NCBI RefSeq assembly: GCF_016598485.1
Contig: NZ_JAEMUW010000027.1
Location: 1 to 64,000, forward strand
Length of the DNA: 64,000 bases
From: Micromonospora coerulea
GTDB taxonomy: Bacteria > Actinomycetota > Actinomycetes > Mycobacteriales > Micromonosporaceae
Direction: 5' to 3'
The notes under the pieces are model-generated. The model had not been told where the DNA came from. It worked only from the letters and a program-made list of their open reading frames with translations, and did not search any database. Of this stretch, positions 24,959 to 33,266 are shown piece by piece. Within the stretch, counting starts at the first letter, position 1. Each line of letters opens with the position of its first letter. The position numbers and the translations under genes were made by a program.

Positions 24959-25750
24959 TCAGCGGCCCTCGAAGACCGGCTTCTGCTTGTTGACGAAGGC
25001 CATCGTCGCTGCCTTGTGGTCGGCGGTGGCGCCGCAGATCGACTGGGCCTGCGCCTCGGCGGCGAGCGCGTCGGCGAGGGTGCCGGCGTCGGCGATGGAG
25101 AGTTGGCGCTTGATCGCCCCGTACGCCACGGTCGGGCCGGCGGCGAGCCGGGCGGCCAGCTCCTGCGCGGTGGGCAGCACCTTCTCGTCGTCGTCCACCA
25201 GCGTGTTCAGCAGGCCCAGCCGGCAGGCCTCGTCGGCACCCACCGGCTCGGCGAGCATCAGCAGCTCGACCGCCTTGGCGTGGCCGACCAGCCGGGGCAG
25301 CGTCCAGGAGGCGCCGGTGTCGGCGGCGAGCCCGACGCCGGCGAAGGCCATCAGGAACCTGGTCTTCGGCCCGCCGATGCGGAAGTCGGCCAGGAAGGCC
25401 AGCGACGCGCCGGCACCGGCGGCCATCCCGCGGACCGCGGCGACCACCGGCTTGGGCAGGCTGGCCAGCCGAGCAGCGATCGGGTTGTAGTGGGCCCGCA
25501 CGGTGGCCAGCGGGTCGGCGTCGGCCGCCTCGAGGGTCTGCACGTGCTCACGCAGGTCCTGCCCGGCGCTGAACGACCCGCCCGCCCCGGCCAGCACGAC
25601 CGCCCGGCAGGACCGGTCGGTCTCCAGCTCGGCCAGGGTGTCCCGGAGCGCCTCCTTGAGCGCCACGTCGAGCGAGTTCATCGCCGTCGGGCGGTTCAGC
25701 GTCAGGGTGACGACGGCGTCGGTGCGGTCGACGAGCAGCGGCTCGGTCAC
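24959..25750 (-). CDS. enoyl-CoA hydratase/isomerase family protein (PaaG-like)
   Basis: 263 residues, GTG start four bases after the stop of the paaX-like gene. Crotonase features: oxyanion-hole segments SFSAGQDLREH and VRGMAAGAGASLAFLADFRI, and GVGLAADTGASWTLPRLVG, where the conserved acidic residue is Asp in ADTGASW; this pattern is that of the PaaG 1,2-epoxyphenylacetyl-CoA isomerase/enoyl-CoA isomerase branch. Operon with the PaaX-type repressor supports an aromatic acyl-CoA substrate, but no other paa gene is nearby. Confidence 0.85.
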   Translation of the reverse strand: MTEPLLVDRTDAVVTLTLNRPTAMNSLDVALKEALRDTLAELETDRSCRAVVLAGAGGSFSAGQDLREHVQTLEAADADPLATVRAHYNPIAARLASLPKPVVAAVRGMAAGAGASLAFLADFRIGGPKTRFLMAFAGVGLAADTGASWTLPRLVGHAKAVELLMLAEPVGADEACRLGLLNTLVDDDEKVLPTAQELAARLAAGPTVAYGAIKRQLSIADAGTLADALAAEAQAQSICGATADHKAATMAFVNKQKPVFEGR

Positions 25751-25754
25751 GTTC

Positions 25755-26573
25755 TCAACGACCCTTCTGTCGGGCGAGGCGGTTGTTGGCGTCGAGGCAA
25801 TGCTCCACGTACCGGTCGGCGGCCGGCCGGAGCCGGGCCGCGTGCCGGTCGAAGAAGCTGGCCGCGCTGGTGCCCGGCCAGCGCTCGGGCAGCAGCGCCG
25901 GGGGGAGCTGCGGGTCCCGGAAGAGGAAGGTACGCCACGCGTGCACGAGCCGGAACCGGGCGGCGTACGCCTCCTCGTCGCTGCTGCGTACGGTGACGCC
26001 GGCCAGCAGCGGCTTCTGCTCGGCGACGAACCGCTCGTACGCCCGGCCGATCTCGGCGAGGTCCCAGGCGCGGCGGACCACGCCCATCGCGCCCGGGGTG
26101 CCGGCGGCGTGCGCCGCGGTGAACCGCTCGTAGCGCACCCCCGCCTCGGCGAGCAGGAGGTCCACGTCCTCGCCGGGGCGGGTGGCGACCCAGGTGCAGT
26201 CGTCGAGCGTGCCGTAGCCGAGGAAGGTCAGGTTGGCGGCGAGCCGCTGGCGGTCCCGCCGGGACGCGGGGGCCGCCAGGACCAGCAGATCGAACCGGCC
26301 GTCCCAGCTGTGCCGGCCGGTCCGGTAGATCCGGGCGGCCGCCTCGTCGAGTCGGCGGGCGGCCTTCGGCGTGATCGAATATCCCGGCCCGGAGGCCAGC
26401 CGGAGGGGGTCGAGCCAGCCCTGGCGGACCATCCGGGAGACCGCGGTGCGTACGGCCGGAGGTGCGATCCCGAGCGGTGCCAGCAGCTTGACCAGGGCGG
26501 CGACCGGTGCGCGGCCACCCCTCGCTCGGAGGTGGTCGCCGTACAGGTCGAAGAGTGCCGACCGTGCCTGCAT
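25755..26573 (-). CDS. paaX: PaaX-family transcriptional repressor
   Basis: 272 residues. N-terminal winged helix (MQARSALFDLYGDHLRARGG, VAALVKLLAPLGIAPPAVRTAVSRMVRQGWL) and the central and C-terminal PaaX domains (GYSITPKAARRLDEAAARIY, FLGYGTLDDCTWVATRP, AYAARFRLVHAWRTFLFRDPQLPPALLP). PaaX repressors sense phenylacetyl-CoA. First gene of a two-gene operon with the PaaG-like hydratase; its own control region is the AT-rich stretch upstream. Confidence 0.9.
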   Translation of the reverse strand: MQARSALFDLYGDHLRARGGRAPVAALVKLLAPLGIAPPAVRTAVSRMVRQGWLDPLRLASGPGYSITPKAARRLDEAAARIYRTGRHSWDGRFDLLVLAAPASRRDRQRLAANLTFLGYGTLDDCTWVATRPGEDVDLLLAEAGVRYERFTAAHAAGTPGAMGVVRRAWDLAEIGRAYERFVAEQKPLLAGVTVRSSDEEAYAARFRLVHAWRTFLFRDPQLPPALLPERWPGTSAASFFDRHAARLRPAADRYVEHCLDANNRLARQKGR

Positions 26574-26762
26574 GACCGCACATTGTGACAGGCCTATCCA
26601 AGATAAGCTAGATGCTGTTACATCAATGCTGCTTCGGTTTGGGTCCGGCGGTGTTCATCAGGGAAAATCATTGGTCGACACCTCCGCGAAGGCTGCGGCG
26701 GTGATGGCGAAGTGGCTGTGGGGCAACCCACCGACCCTGGTGTAGGTCTGAGGGGAGACAAC
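26574..26762. promoter_or_regulatory. divergent promoter region of paaX and the DUF3117 gene
   Basis: The stretch 26580-26640 is clearly less GC-rich than its surroundings (TATCCAAGATAAGCTAGATGCTG) and lies between divergent genes. A PaaX operator is expected here because PaaX proteins autoregulate. GGGGAGA at 26751-26757 precedes the ATG at 26763. Confidence 0.5.
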
Positions 26763-26930
26763 ATGGCGGCGATGAAGCCGCGGACGGGCGACGGTCCGCT
26801 GGAAGTCACCAAGGAGGGCCGGGGCATCGTCATGCGAGTCCCGCTGGAGGGTGGTGGCCGGCTCGTCGTCGAGATGACTCCCGACGAGGCCAACGCGCTC
26901 GGTGACGCGCTGAAGGCAGCCGCCGGCTGA
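26763..26930 (+). CDS. DUF3117 protein (Rv1211-like)
   Basis: 55 residues from the ATG at 26763 (MAAMKPRTGDGPLEVTKEGR). The whole length matches the small actinobacterial DUF3117 family, which I recall as near-invariant; M. tuberculosis Rv1211 lies just after tagA. Ends PDEANALGDALKAAAG. No known function. Followed by two tandem hairpin terminators, consistent with an abundant monocistronic message. Confidence 0.9.
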   Translation: MAAMKPRTGDGPLEVTKEGRGIVMRVPLEGGGRLVVEMTPDEANALGDALKAAAG

Positions 26931-26940
26931 TCGAGGAGCG

Positions 26941-26978
26941 GTCCGCGCGGCGCACGCCGCGCGGACGGTTCGTCTTTC
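26941..26978 (+). terminator. terminator 1 after DUF3117 gene
   Basis: GTCCGCGCGGC and GCCGCGCGGAC pair perfectly (11 bp) around a four-base loop, followed by GGTTCGTCTTT, a weak U-tract. Confidence 0.75.
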
Positions 26979-27010
26979 CCTGAGCCACCGGCCCCGCCGG
27001 TGGCTCAGGG
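26978..27010 (+). terminator. terminator 2 after DUF3117 gene
   Basis: Perfect 14-bp stem (26978-26991 with 26997-27010), five-base loop CCCCG, followed by TCTT. Adjacent to terminator 1. Because it lies 65 bp before the pepA start, it could also influence pepA leader RNA. Confidence 0.75.
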
Positions 27011-27074
27011 TCTTCACAAGCCGGGAAGCGGCGGTGTGTCCCGCTTCGTGACCTTTCTGGAGGTACGGTCCAGC

Positions 27075-28544
27075 GTGCTGGCCATTCGTCTGGTGAGCGG
27101 GCCCGAGCGGCTCGACACCCTCGTCCTGCCCATTCGTCCCGGCGGGCCGGCCGAGGGGCCCGACGCCCCGGCCGCGCTGCTGCCGACCGCGCCGCCGCCC
27201 GACGATCTGCTCGCCGAGGCCGCCGCCCTGCTGCCCCCCGCCCGGCTGACCGGGCGCCCCGGTGAGCTGTGGACGCAGCTGCGACCGGGCGGGACCCCAC
27301 AGCGCCTGGTGCTGCTCGGCATCGGCGCGGGCGACGAGCACGGCTGGCGGACCGCGGGCGCGGCGCTCGCCCGGGCCGTCAAGGATGAGACGTACGTCAC
27401 AGTGCTGCTGCCGGCCAGGTCCGATGCGGCGCTGCGCGGTCTGGCCGAGGGGCTGCTGCTGGGCTCGTACCGGTTCCGGCTGACCGAGGCCGGCGGAGCG
27501 CCCGCGCTGTCCGAGGTGGACGTCGTGGTGGACGACCCGGACCGGCTCGCCCCGACCCTGGCGGCGGCCCGCACCACCGCCGAGATGACCCGGCTGGCCC
27601 GGGATCTCACCAACACCCCCTCCTCGGTGAAGAACCCGAGCTGGTTCGCCGAGCAGGTGGCGAGCGCCGTGACCGGCCGGCCGGATCTGCACCTGCGGGT
27701 GCGGGAGCCGGAGGAGCTGGCGGCCGAGGGCTTCGGCGGCATCCTCGCCGTGGGCTGCGGCTCGGCCAGCGGCCCGCGCCTGGTCGAGCTGGAGTGGCGG
27801 CCGGCGGACGCCCGTACCCACGTCGTGCTGGTCGGCAAGGGGATCACCTTCGACACCGGCGGCATCTCGATCAAGCCGGTGCCGGCGATGAAGCTGATGC
27901 GCAAGGACATGGCCGGCGCCGCCGCCGTGCTCGCCGCGACCCTGGGTGCCGCCGCGCTGCGGCTGCCGGTCCGGATCACCACGCTCGCCCCGCTGGCGGA
28001 GAACATGGTCAGCGGATCGGCGTTCCGCCCCGGCGACATCGTCCGCCACTACGGCGGCCTGACCAGCGAGACCACCAACTCCGACGCCGAGGGGCGGCTG
28101 GTGCTCGCCGACGCCATGGCGTACGCGGTCCAGGAGCTCCAGCCCGACCTGCTGGTGGACCTGGCCACGCTGACCGGTGCCAACGCGGTGGCCCTCGGCA
28201 AGCGGCACGGCGCCCTCTACAGCGAGAACGACCAGCTCGCCGCCGACCTGCTGGCCGCGATCGACGCCGCCGGTGAGGCCGCCTGGCGGATGCCGCTGGC
28301 CGCCGACTACGTGGAGTACCTGGGCAGCGACCTGGCCGACCTGCACAGCTCCCCGGCCCAGGGCGCCGGCTCGGTGACCGCCGCGCTCTTCCTTCGCGAG
28401 TTCACCGGTGACCTGCGGGACCGCTGGGTGCACGTCGACATGTCCGCCCCCTCCTGGGCGGAGGAGGACGACGCCGAGCTGACCCGGGGCGCCACCGGCT
28501 GGGGCGTACGCGGGCTGCTGCGCTGGCTGGCGACGCTGGCCTGA
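27075..28544 (+). CDS. pepA: cytosol (leucyl) aminopeptidase, M17 family
   Basis: 489 residues from the GTG at 27075 (VLAIRLVSGPERLDT), chosen because GGAGG precedes it by 11 bases and family proteins start about here; GTG codons at 27036 and 27048 are alternatives. N-terminal macro-like domain, then the catalytic domain with metal ligands and catalytic Lys in GKGITFDTGGISIKP and MRKDMAGAAAV, and the signature NSDAEGRLVLADAM with catalytic Arg. Hexameric di-metal enzyme that trims N-terminal residues from peptides. Convergent with the O-methyltransferase gene. Confidence 0.95.
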   Translation: MLAIRLVSGPERLDTLVLPIRPGGPAEGPDAPAALLPTAPPPDDLLAEAAALLPPARLTGRPGELWTQLRPGGTPQRLVLLGIGAGDEHGWRTAGAALARAVKDETYVTVLLPARSDAALRGLAEGLLLGSYRFRLTEAGGAPALSEVDVVVDDPDRLAPTLAAARTTAEMTRLARDLTNTPSSVKNPSWFAEQVASAVTGRPDLHLRVREPEELAAEGFGGILAVGCGSASGPRLVELEWRPADARTHVVLVGKGITFDTGGISIKPVPAMKLMRKDMAGAAAVLAATLGAAALRLPVRITTLAPLAENMVSGSAFRPGDIVRHYGGLTSETTNSDAEGRLVLADAMAYAVQELQPDLLVDLATLTGANAVALGKRHGALYSENDQLAADLLAAIDAAGEAAWRMPLAADYVEYLGSDLADLHSSPAQGAGSVTAALFLREFTGDLRDRWVHVDMSAPSWAEEDDAELTRGATGWGVRGLLRWLATLA

Positions 28545-28555
28545 CGGCCCGGTCC

Positions 28556-28581
28556 GGCCCCGCGCCGGGCGGCGCGGGGTC
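28556..28581. terminator. hairpin between convergent pepA and O-methyltransferase genes
   Basis: GGCCCCGCGCC pairs with GGCGCGGGGTC (one G-U) around GGGC, just after the pepA stop and before the O-methyltransferase stop on the other strand. Confidence 0.65.
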
Positions 28582-28584
28582 GGC

Positions 28585-29235
28585 TCAGCACTTCACGGCG
28601 GCGAGCAGGCCGTGCCCGACCGGGAGCAGCGCGGGGATCCAGTGCTCCGACTCCCGGATCGCCTTGATCGTCTCCCGGACGGTGACCGTGTCGACGTCCC
28701 GGGCGGCCGGGTCGCCGATCCGCCCGCCGGCCAGCGTGCCGTTGAGCGCGAGCACCCCGCCGGGCCGCAGCAGCCGCAGCGCGGCGTCCACGCAGGCGGT
28801 GAACCCGGTCGCCTCGGCGTCGACGAAGACCAGGTCGTACGCGCCGTCCGCGAGGCGCGGCAGCACGTCGAGGGCCCGGCCGGTGATGATCCGGGTACGC
28901 CCCGACGCGAACCCCGCCTCGACGAAGATCCGTCGGGCGATCCGCTGGTGCTCCACCTCCACGTCGATGGTGGTGAGCACACCGTCGGAGCGCATGCCGC
29001 GCAGCAGCCAGACCCCGCTGACCCCGGTGCCGGTGCCGATCTCCACCACCGCCCGGGCGTTGCCGGCGGCGGCGAGCAGCCGCAGCGCGGCGCCGGCGCC
29101 CGGCGTCACCGCGTCGACACCGACCTCGTGGGCGAGGCTGCGGGCGGTCCGCAGCACCAGATCCTCGGTGACGTAGGACTCGGCGAACTGCAGGGCCTGG
29201 GCCGTCGAGTTGCCGGAACTGGCGACCGTGGCGAT
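28585..29235 (-). CDS. class I SAM-dependent O-methyltransferase (Rv1220c-like), probable ATC start
   Basis: The SAM-binding loop VVEIGTGTGVSG, the acidic TTIDVE, LVFVDA and the C-terminal LLPVGHGLLAAVKC mark the catechol-O-methyltransferase-like family; M. tuberculosis Rv1220c is the homologue upstream of sigE-htrA. The first usual start (GTG at 29157) gives 190 residues and loses the N-terminal helix conserved in homologues. In-frame sequence continues upstream (IATVASSGNSTAQALQFAES) to an ATC at 29233-29235 that has CCTCC (GGAGG on the coding strand) exactly six bases before it, giving 216 residues. No ATG/GTG/TTG is available there, so ATC initiation is proposed. Substrate unknown. Confidence 0.8.
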   Translation of the reverse strand: MATVASSGNSTAQALQFAESYVTEDLVLRTARSLAHEVGVDAVTPGAGAALRLLAAAGNARAVVEIGTGTGVSGVWLLRGMRSDGVLTTIDVEVEHQRIARRIFVEAGFASGRTRIITGRALDVLPRLADGAYDLVFVDAEATGFTACVDAALRLLRPGGVLALNGTLAGGRIGDPAARDVDTVTVRETIKAIRESEHWIPALLPVGHGLLAAVKC

Positions 29236-29451
29236 GGGACACCTCCGGGCGGCGGGAGTGGTGCGGGGGGCGGGTTGGCGCTATGAGCGTAGAGCCGAGT
29301 TCTGATGCGCGCAGCCGCGCGTCCGCCGGTCGTGGATCACGCCCCGGCAACGCTGACCGCCCTCGGGGCATCCGTGCAATCCTGGACGGTATCCCGGTGC
29401 CGCGGTCGCCGACGGCAGCGCGGGGATGCGGGACGGACTGGGAGGCACCAC

Positions 29452-30756
29452 GTGACCGACGGCTGGGACTGGCGCCAGCCCGGCGGGACCCCGGCACCGG
29501 CGGGCGGGCCGGCGTCCGGAGCGCCGCCGGCGGGCTCGCCGCACGGCACCGGGGGTACGCCCTCGCCCTGGTGGTCCGACGCGCTCACCGACCCGTGGCG
29601 GGATCCGTACGCGCCGGCCGCCGTCGTCGTCCCGGCGGTCCGCGCCGAGGGCGGCGAGCCCGAGCCGGTCACCGACCCGGACGCCCCCGGCCGCCCGAAG
29701 CTGCGGCAGGTCGTGCTGATCTCGCTGATCACCGCGCTGCTGGCCGGCTCGCTCGGCAGCGCCCTCACCTACGCCTTCCTGCGCGGTGGCGGCGGCGCCA
29801 CCGTGCTCGGCGCCCGTCCCGCCGAGGCTCCCGCCCTGGCCCAGCGCAAGCCGCAGTCGCTGGCCGGCGTCGCCGAGCGGGTCCTGCCCAGCGTGGTCAC
29901 CGTCCGGGTCGCCAGCCTGGGCGGGATCAGCGAGGGTTCCGGCTTCGTCGTCAGCGCCGACGGGCACGTGATCACCAACGACCATGTGGTCTCGGGCGGC
30001 ACCGGCAAGGCCACGGTGGTCTTCAACGACGGCTCCACCGCCACGGCGAGCGTGGTCGGGCAGGATCCGGAGTCGGACATCGCAGTGATCAAAGTCGCCC
30101 GTACCGGGCTCACGCCGGTCGAGTTCGGCGACTCCGAGGCGCTCGCCGTCGGCGACCCGGTGCTCGCCATCGGCTCCCCGCTCTCGCTGGCCAACACGGT
30201 CACCGCGGGGATCGTCAGCGCCCTGGACCGGACCATGCAGGCCGGCGAGCCGGGCGGCCCGGTCCGCTACTACGCGGCGATCCAGACCGACGCGGCGGTC
30301 AATCACGGCAACTCCGGCGGCCCGCTGGTCGACGGGGCCGGCCGGGTGGTCGGGGTGAACTCGACGATCAAGTCGCTGGTCGCCGAAGGGCAGGAGGCCG
30401 GCAACATCGGCCTCGCCTTCGCCATCCCGATCAACCAGGCCAAGCGGGTCACCCAGGACATCATCGGCACCGGCAAGGCCCGCCGTACGGTGATCGGCGC
30501 CCAGGTCGGCGGCCCGGGCGCGGCGGCCGGCGCCGGCGTACGCCTCAACGCCGTGGAGCCGTCCGGCCCGGCGGCGGCGGCCGGGCTGAAGGCCGGCGAC
30601 GTGATCCTGCGGCTGAACGGCCGGCCGATGACCGAGCCGACGGACCTGGTGGCGCTGGTCCGCAAGTACGCGCCCGGCTCGGTGGTGACGGTCGAGTACC
30701 GGCGGGGATCAACCCGGCAGAACGCCTCGGTGACGCTCGCCGCAGACGCCAAGTGA
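29452..30756 (+). CDS. htrA: HtrA/DegP-type membrane-anchored serine protease with PDZ domain
   Basis: 434 residues from the GTG at 29452, preceded by GGGAGG. Pro-rich cytoplasmic N-terminus, one membrane helix (VVLISLITALLAGSLGSALTY), trypsin-fold domain with His178 (TNDHVV), Asp209 (ESDIAVIKV) and Ser288 (NHGNSGGPLV), and a C-terminal PDZ domain (VEPSGPAAAAGLKAGDVILRLNG). It degrades or refolds damaged exported proteins. Next to tatB as in M. tuberculosis (Rv1223-Rv1224), but sigE and rseA, normally just upstream, are missing here. Confidence 0.93.
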   Translation: MTDGWDWRQPGGTPAPAGGPASGAPPAGSPHGTGGTPSPWWSDALTDPWRDPYAPAAVVVPAVRAEGGEPEPVTDPDAPGRPKLRQVVLISLITALLAGSLGSALTYAFLRGGGGATVLGARPAEAPALAQRKPQSLAGVAERVLPSVVTVRVASLGGISEGSGFVVSADGHVITNDHVVSGGTGKATVVFNDGSTATASVVGQDPESDIAVIKVARTGLTPVEFGDSEALAVGDPVLAIGSPLSLANTVTAGIVSALDRTMQAGEPGGPVRYYAAIQTDAAVNHGNSGGPLVDGAGRVVGVNSTIKSLVAEGQEAGNIGLAFAIPINQAKRVTQDIIGTGKARRTVIGAQVGGPGAAAGAGVRLNAVEPSGPAAAAGLKAGDVILRLNGRPMTEPTDLVALVRKYAPGSVVTVEYRRGSTRQNASVTLAADAK

Positions 30757-30828
30757 GGACCGGTCACCCCCTCCCGGAGCGGCCCGCGACGTGCGTAGTC
30801 TTGCCCTGACGCGGACGAGGAGGCCGGA

Positions 30829-31254
30829 GTGCTCGACAACCTGAACTGGTGGGAGATCGGCGCGCTGCTGCTCCTGGCGCTGCTGATCTTCGGGGACCGG
30901 CTGCCCACGGTGATCAACGACGGCCTCCGGATGGTCCGCAACCTGCGCAACATGGCCCGCAACGCCACCGGCGACCTGAGTCGCGAGCTGGGCACCGACA
31001 TCCAGCTGGAGGACCTGCACCCGAAGGCGTTCATCCGGAAGCACCTGCTCAGCGAGGACGACGAGCAGGCCATCCGGAAGCCGTTGCAGAGCATGTACGA
31101 CAACCTGCGCTCGGACGTCACCGGCGTGCACAACGAGCTCAAGGACGTCGCCGGCGCCGCGGATCTGCGCACCAGCGGCAGCCGCCCGGCCACGGCCACC
31201 GGTGGCGCCACCCCGGCCCCGGCCCCCCGCCCCAGCTACGACGACGCCACCTGA
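30829..31254 (+). CDS. tatB: Sec-independent protein translocase subunit TatB
   Basis: 141 residues, GTG start after GGAGG. The N-terminal membrane helix (WEIGALLLLALLIFGDRLP) with the FG-x-x-LP hinge, then an amphipathic helix (GLRMVRNLRNMARNATGDLSRELG) and a charged tail ending in low-complexity Ala/Pro. TatB with TatC forms the receptor for twin-arginine signal peptides such as the exported protein at 9503. 72 bp after htrA and probably co-transcribed. Confidence 0.93.
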   Translation: MLDNLNWWEIGALLLLALLIFGDRLPTVINDGLRMVRNLRNMARNATGDLSRELGTDIQLEDLHPKAFIRKHLLSEDDEQAIRKPLQSMYDNLRSDVTGVHNELKDVAGAADLRTSGSRPATATGGATPAPAPRPSYDDAT

Positions 31255-31361
31255 CCGCCGGGCCGGTTTCCGCTCCGTCGGCTCCCTCGCGCCGCGCTTG
31301 CTCGGCCTCCTCGATGCGTCGGGGCCCGGCACCGGGAACCTCATTCGGACCCGAACACGAG

Positions 31362-31392
31362 GAAGGGGCACCCCGCCACGGGGTGCCCCTTC
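31362..31392. terminator. bidirectional hairpin between tatB and mrp
   Basis: Perfect 13-bp stem GAAGGGGCACCCC / GGGGTGCCCCTTC with five-base loop between the convergent genes; TCG follows on the plus strand. Confidence 0.8.
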
Positions 31393-31408
31393 GTCGATCA
31401 GGCAGCGG

Positions 31409-32557
31409 TCAGCGGCCGGCCGGCTTGAGGCCGAGCGGCTTGCCCAGGAGCGACTCGCGGCGGACCGCCAGGCGGTCGGCGACCTGGTTCAGCGCCTTGG
31501 CGGCCGGGGCGTCCGGCTCGGCCAGCACGATCGGGATGCCGGCGTCGCCGCCCTCCCGGACCCGGGTGTCGAGCGGGATCTGACCCAGCAGCGGCACCGG
31601 CGCGCCGATGGTGCGGCTCAGCGACTCGGAGACCGCCTCGCCGCCGCCGGCGCCGAAGACCTCCACCCGTGAACCGTCCGGCAGCTCCATCCACGACATG
31701 TTCTCGATGACGCCGACCACCCGCTGATGGGTCTGCAGCGCGATCGCGCCGGCGCGCTCGGCGACCTCGGCGGCCGCGGCCTGCGGGGTGGTGACCACCA
31801 GGATCTCGGCGTTCGGCAGCAGCTGGGCGACCGAGATGGCGATGTCGCCGGTGCCCGGGGGCAGGTCCAGCAGGAGCACGTCCAGGTCGCCCCAGTACAC
31901 GTCGGCGAGGAACTGCTGCAGCGCCCGGTGCAGCATCGGGCCGCGCCACACCACGGCCGCGTTGCCCGGGGTGAACATGCCGATCGAGATGACCTTCACG
32001 CCGTGCGCCTGCGGCGGCATGATCATGTCTTCGACCCGGGTCGGGCTGCCGTCCGCGCCGAGCATCCGGGGCACCGAGTGGCCGTAGATGTCCGCGTCGA
32101 CCACGCCCACGGCGAGGCCGCGGGCGGCCAGCGCGGCGGCCAGGTTGACCGTGACACTGGACTTGCCGACGCCGCCCTTGCCGCTGGCCACCGCGTACAC
32201 CCGGGTGCGGGAGCCCGGCTGGGCGAACGGGATCACCGGCTCCTGGCTGGCGCCCCCGCCCCGCAGCTTCGACTGGAGCTCCTGGCGCTGCTCGGGGCTC
32301 ATCACGCCGAACTCGATCTCGACACCGGTCACCCCGGGCACCGCGGCCACGGCGGCGGTGATGTCGTTGCGCAGCTTGTCCTTCAGCGGGCAGCCGGCCA
32401 CGGTGAGCAGCAGCTCCACCCGGACCACGCCGTCGTCGCCGAACTCGGCGGAGCGGACCATGCCCAGCTCGGTGATGGGCCGACGGATCTCCGGGTCGTT
32501 GACGGTGGCCAGGGCGGCCTGGATCGCGTCGGAGACGGTGCTGACGGGTGCTGACAT
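31409..32557 (-). CDS. mrp: Mrp/ApbC-type P-loop iron-sulfur cluster carrier
   Basis: 382 residues. N-terminal MIP18/DUF59 domain (about 1-85, with AGCPLKDKL), then a deviant Walker A GKGGVGKSSVTVNLA, VDADIYGHS (switch I), and DLPPGTGDI (Walker B region). The usual C-terminal CxxC pair of scaffold members is not seen; MIENMSW is followed by ELPDGSRVEVFG instead of a CxxC zinc-like motif, a variant common in actinobacteria. Likely transfers Fe-S clusters to apoproteins. Homologue of Rv1229c in the same neighbourhood. Confidence 0.93.
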   Translation of the reverse strand: MSAPVSTVSDAIQAALATVNDPEIRRPITELGMVRSAEFGDDGVVRVELLLTVAGCPLKDKLRNDITAAVAAVPGVTGVEIEFGVMSPEQRQELQSKLRGGGASQEPVIPFAQPGSRTRVYAVASGKGGVGKSSVTVNLAAALAARGLAVGVVDADIYGHSVPRMLGADGSPTRVEDMIMPPQAHGVKVISIGMFTPGNAAVVWRGPMLHRALQQFLADVYWGDLDVLLLDLPPGTGDIAISVAQLLPNAEILVVTTPQAAAAEVAERAGAIALQTHQRVVGVIENMSWMELPDGSRVEVFGAGGGEAVSESLSRTIGAPVPLLGQIPLDTRVREGGDAGIPIVLAEPDAPAAKALNQVADRLAVRRESLLGKPLGLKPAGR

Positions 32558-32657
32558 GCCGGCAATGTTACGTCGGTGGTCATCGGCGACCGCCGCTGGC
32601 GGGGGGCCGGTGTGAGCGAATCGATGGAGCCGGCCGAGGGATGGACGGGTCCGGGGC

Positions 32658-33266
32658 TCAGCCCTCCGGGCGGCCGCCCCGGGCGAAGTCGCCGTCCAGC
32701 TCGTCGCGCGGCTCGTCGAGCCGTTCGCCGCTGCCCGACCGGGGGGTCGCCCGTTCCTGCTGCCGGCGCTCCAGCTTCTGCCGGCGCTGCGCCGCCTCGT
32801 CCATCTCCTCGGCGAGCCGGGCCAGCTCCGAGCGGAGGAAGTCCCGGGTGGCCACCTCGCCCATGGCGATCCGCAGCGCGGCGATCTCCCGGGCCAGGTA
32901 CTCGGTGTCCGCCTTCTGCGCGGTGGCCCGCCGCCGGTCCTCCTCCAGCGCCACCCGGTCCCGGTCCGCCTGCCGGTTCTGGGCCAGCAGGATCAGCGGC
33001 GCCGCGTACGAGGCCTGCAAGGACAGCACCAGGGTGAGGAACGTGAAGGTGTACGGGTCGAAGCGCAGGTTCGCCGGAGCGAGGGTGTTCCAGGCGAACC
33101 AGGCCGCGATCACCACCGTCATGTAGACGATGAAGTTCGCCGTGCCCATGCCCCGGGCGATCCCCTCGGACCAGCGGCCGAACGCCTCCGGGTCGAAGCG
33201 GGGCAGCTTGACGCCCCGGGGCTCGCGCGGCTGGTCCAGCCGCTCGGCCCGCCGCTGCTCACTCAC
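32658..33266 (-). CDS. DUF1003 membrane protein
   Basis: 202 residues with two membrane helices (about 43-60 and 73-95: FIVYMTVVIAAWFAWNTL; FTFLTLVLSLQASYAAPLILLAQNRQ), the DUF1003 signature, followed by a charged coiled-coil (RQADRDRVALEEDRRRATAQKADTEY region) and a polar tail. Start overlaps the end of the MgtE-N/CBS gene by 8 bases, so the two are translationally coupled. DUF1003 proteins have no proven function; the pairing with an Mg2+-sensor-like protein suggests they act together at the membrane. Confidence 0.85.
   Translation of the reverse strand: MSEQRRAERLDQPREPRGVKLPRFDPEAFGRWSEGIARGMGTANFIVYMTVVIAAWFAWNTLAPANLRFDPYTFTFLTLVLSLQASYAAPLILLAQNRQADRDRVALEEDRRRATAQKADTEYLAREIAALRIAMGEVATRDFLRSELARLAEEMDEAAQRRQKLERRQQERATPRSGSGERLDEPRDELDGDFARGGRPEG

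Noticed and set aside
24959..26573. Phenylacetate degradation cluster
   Set aside because: Only the repressor and one hydratase are present; paaABCDE, paaK and paaZ are absent from the window.
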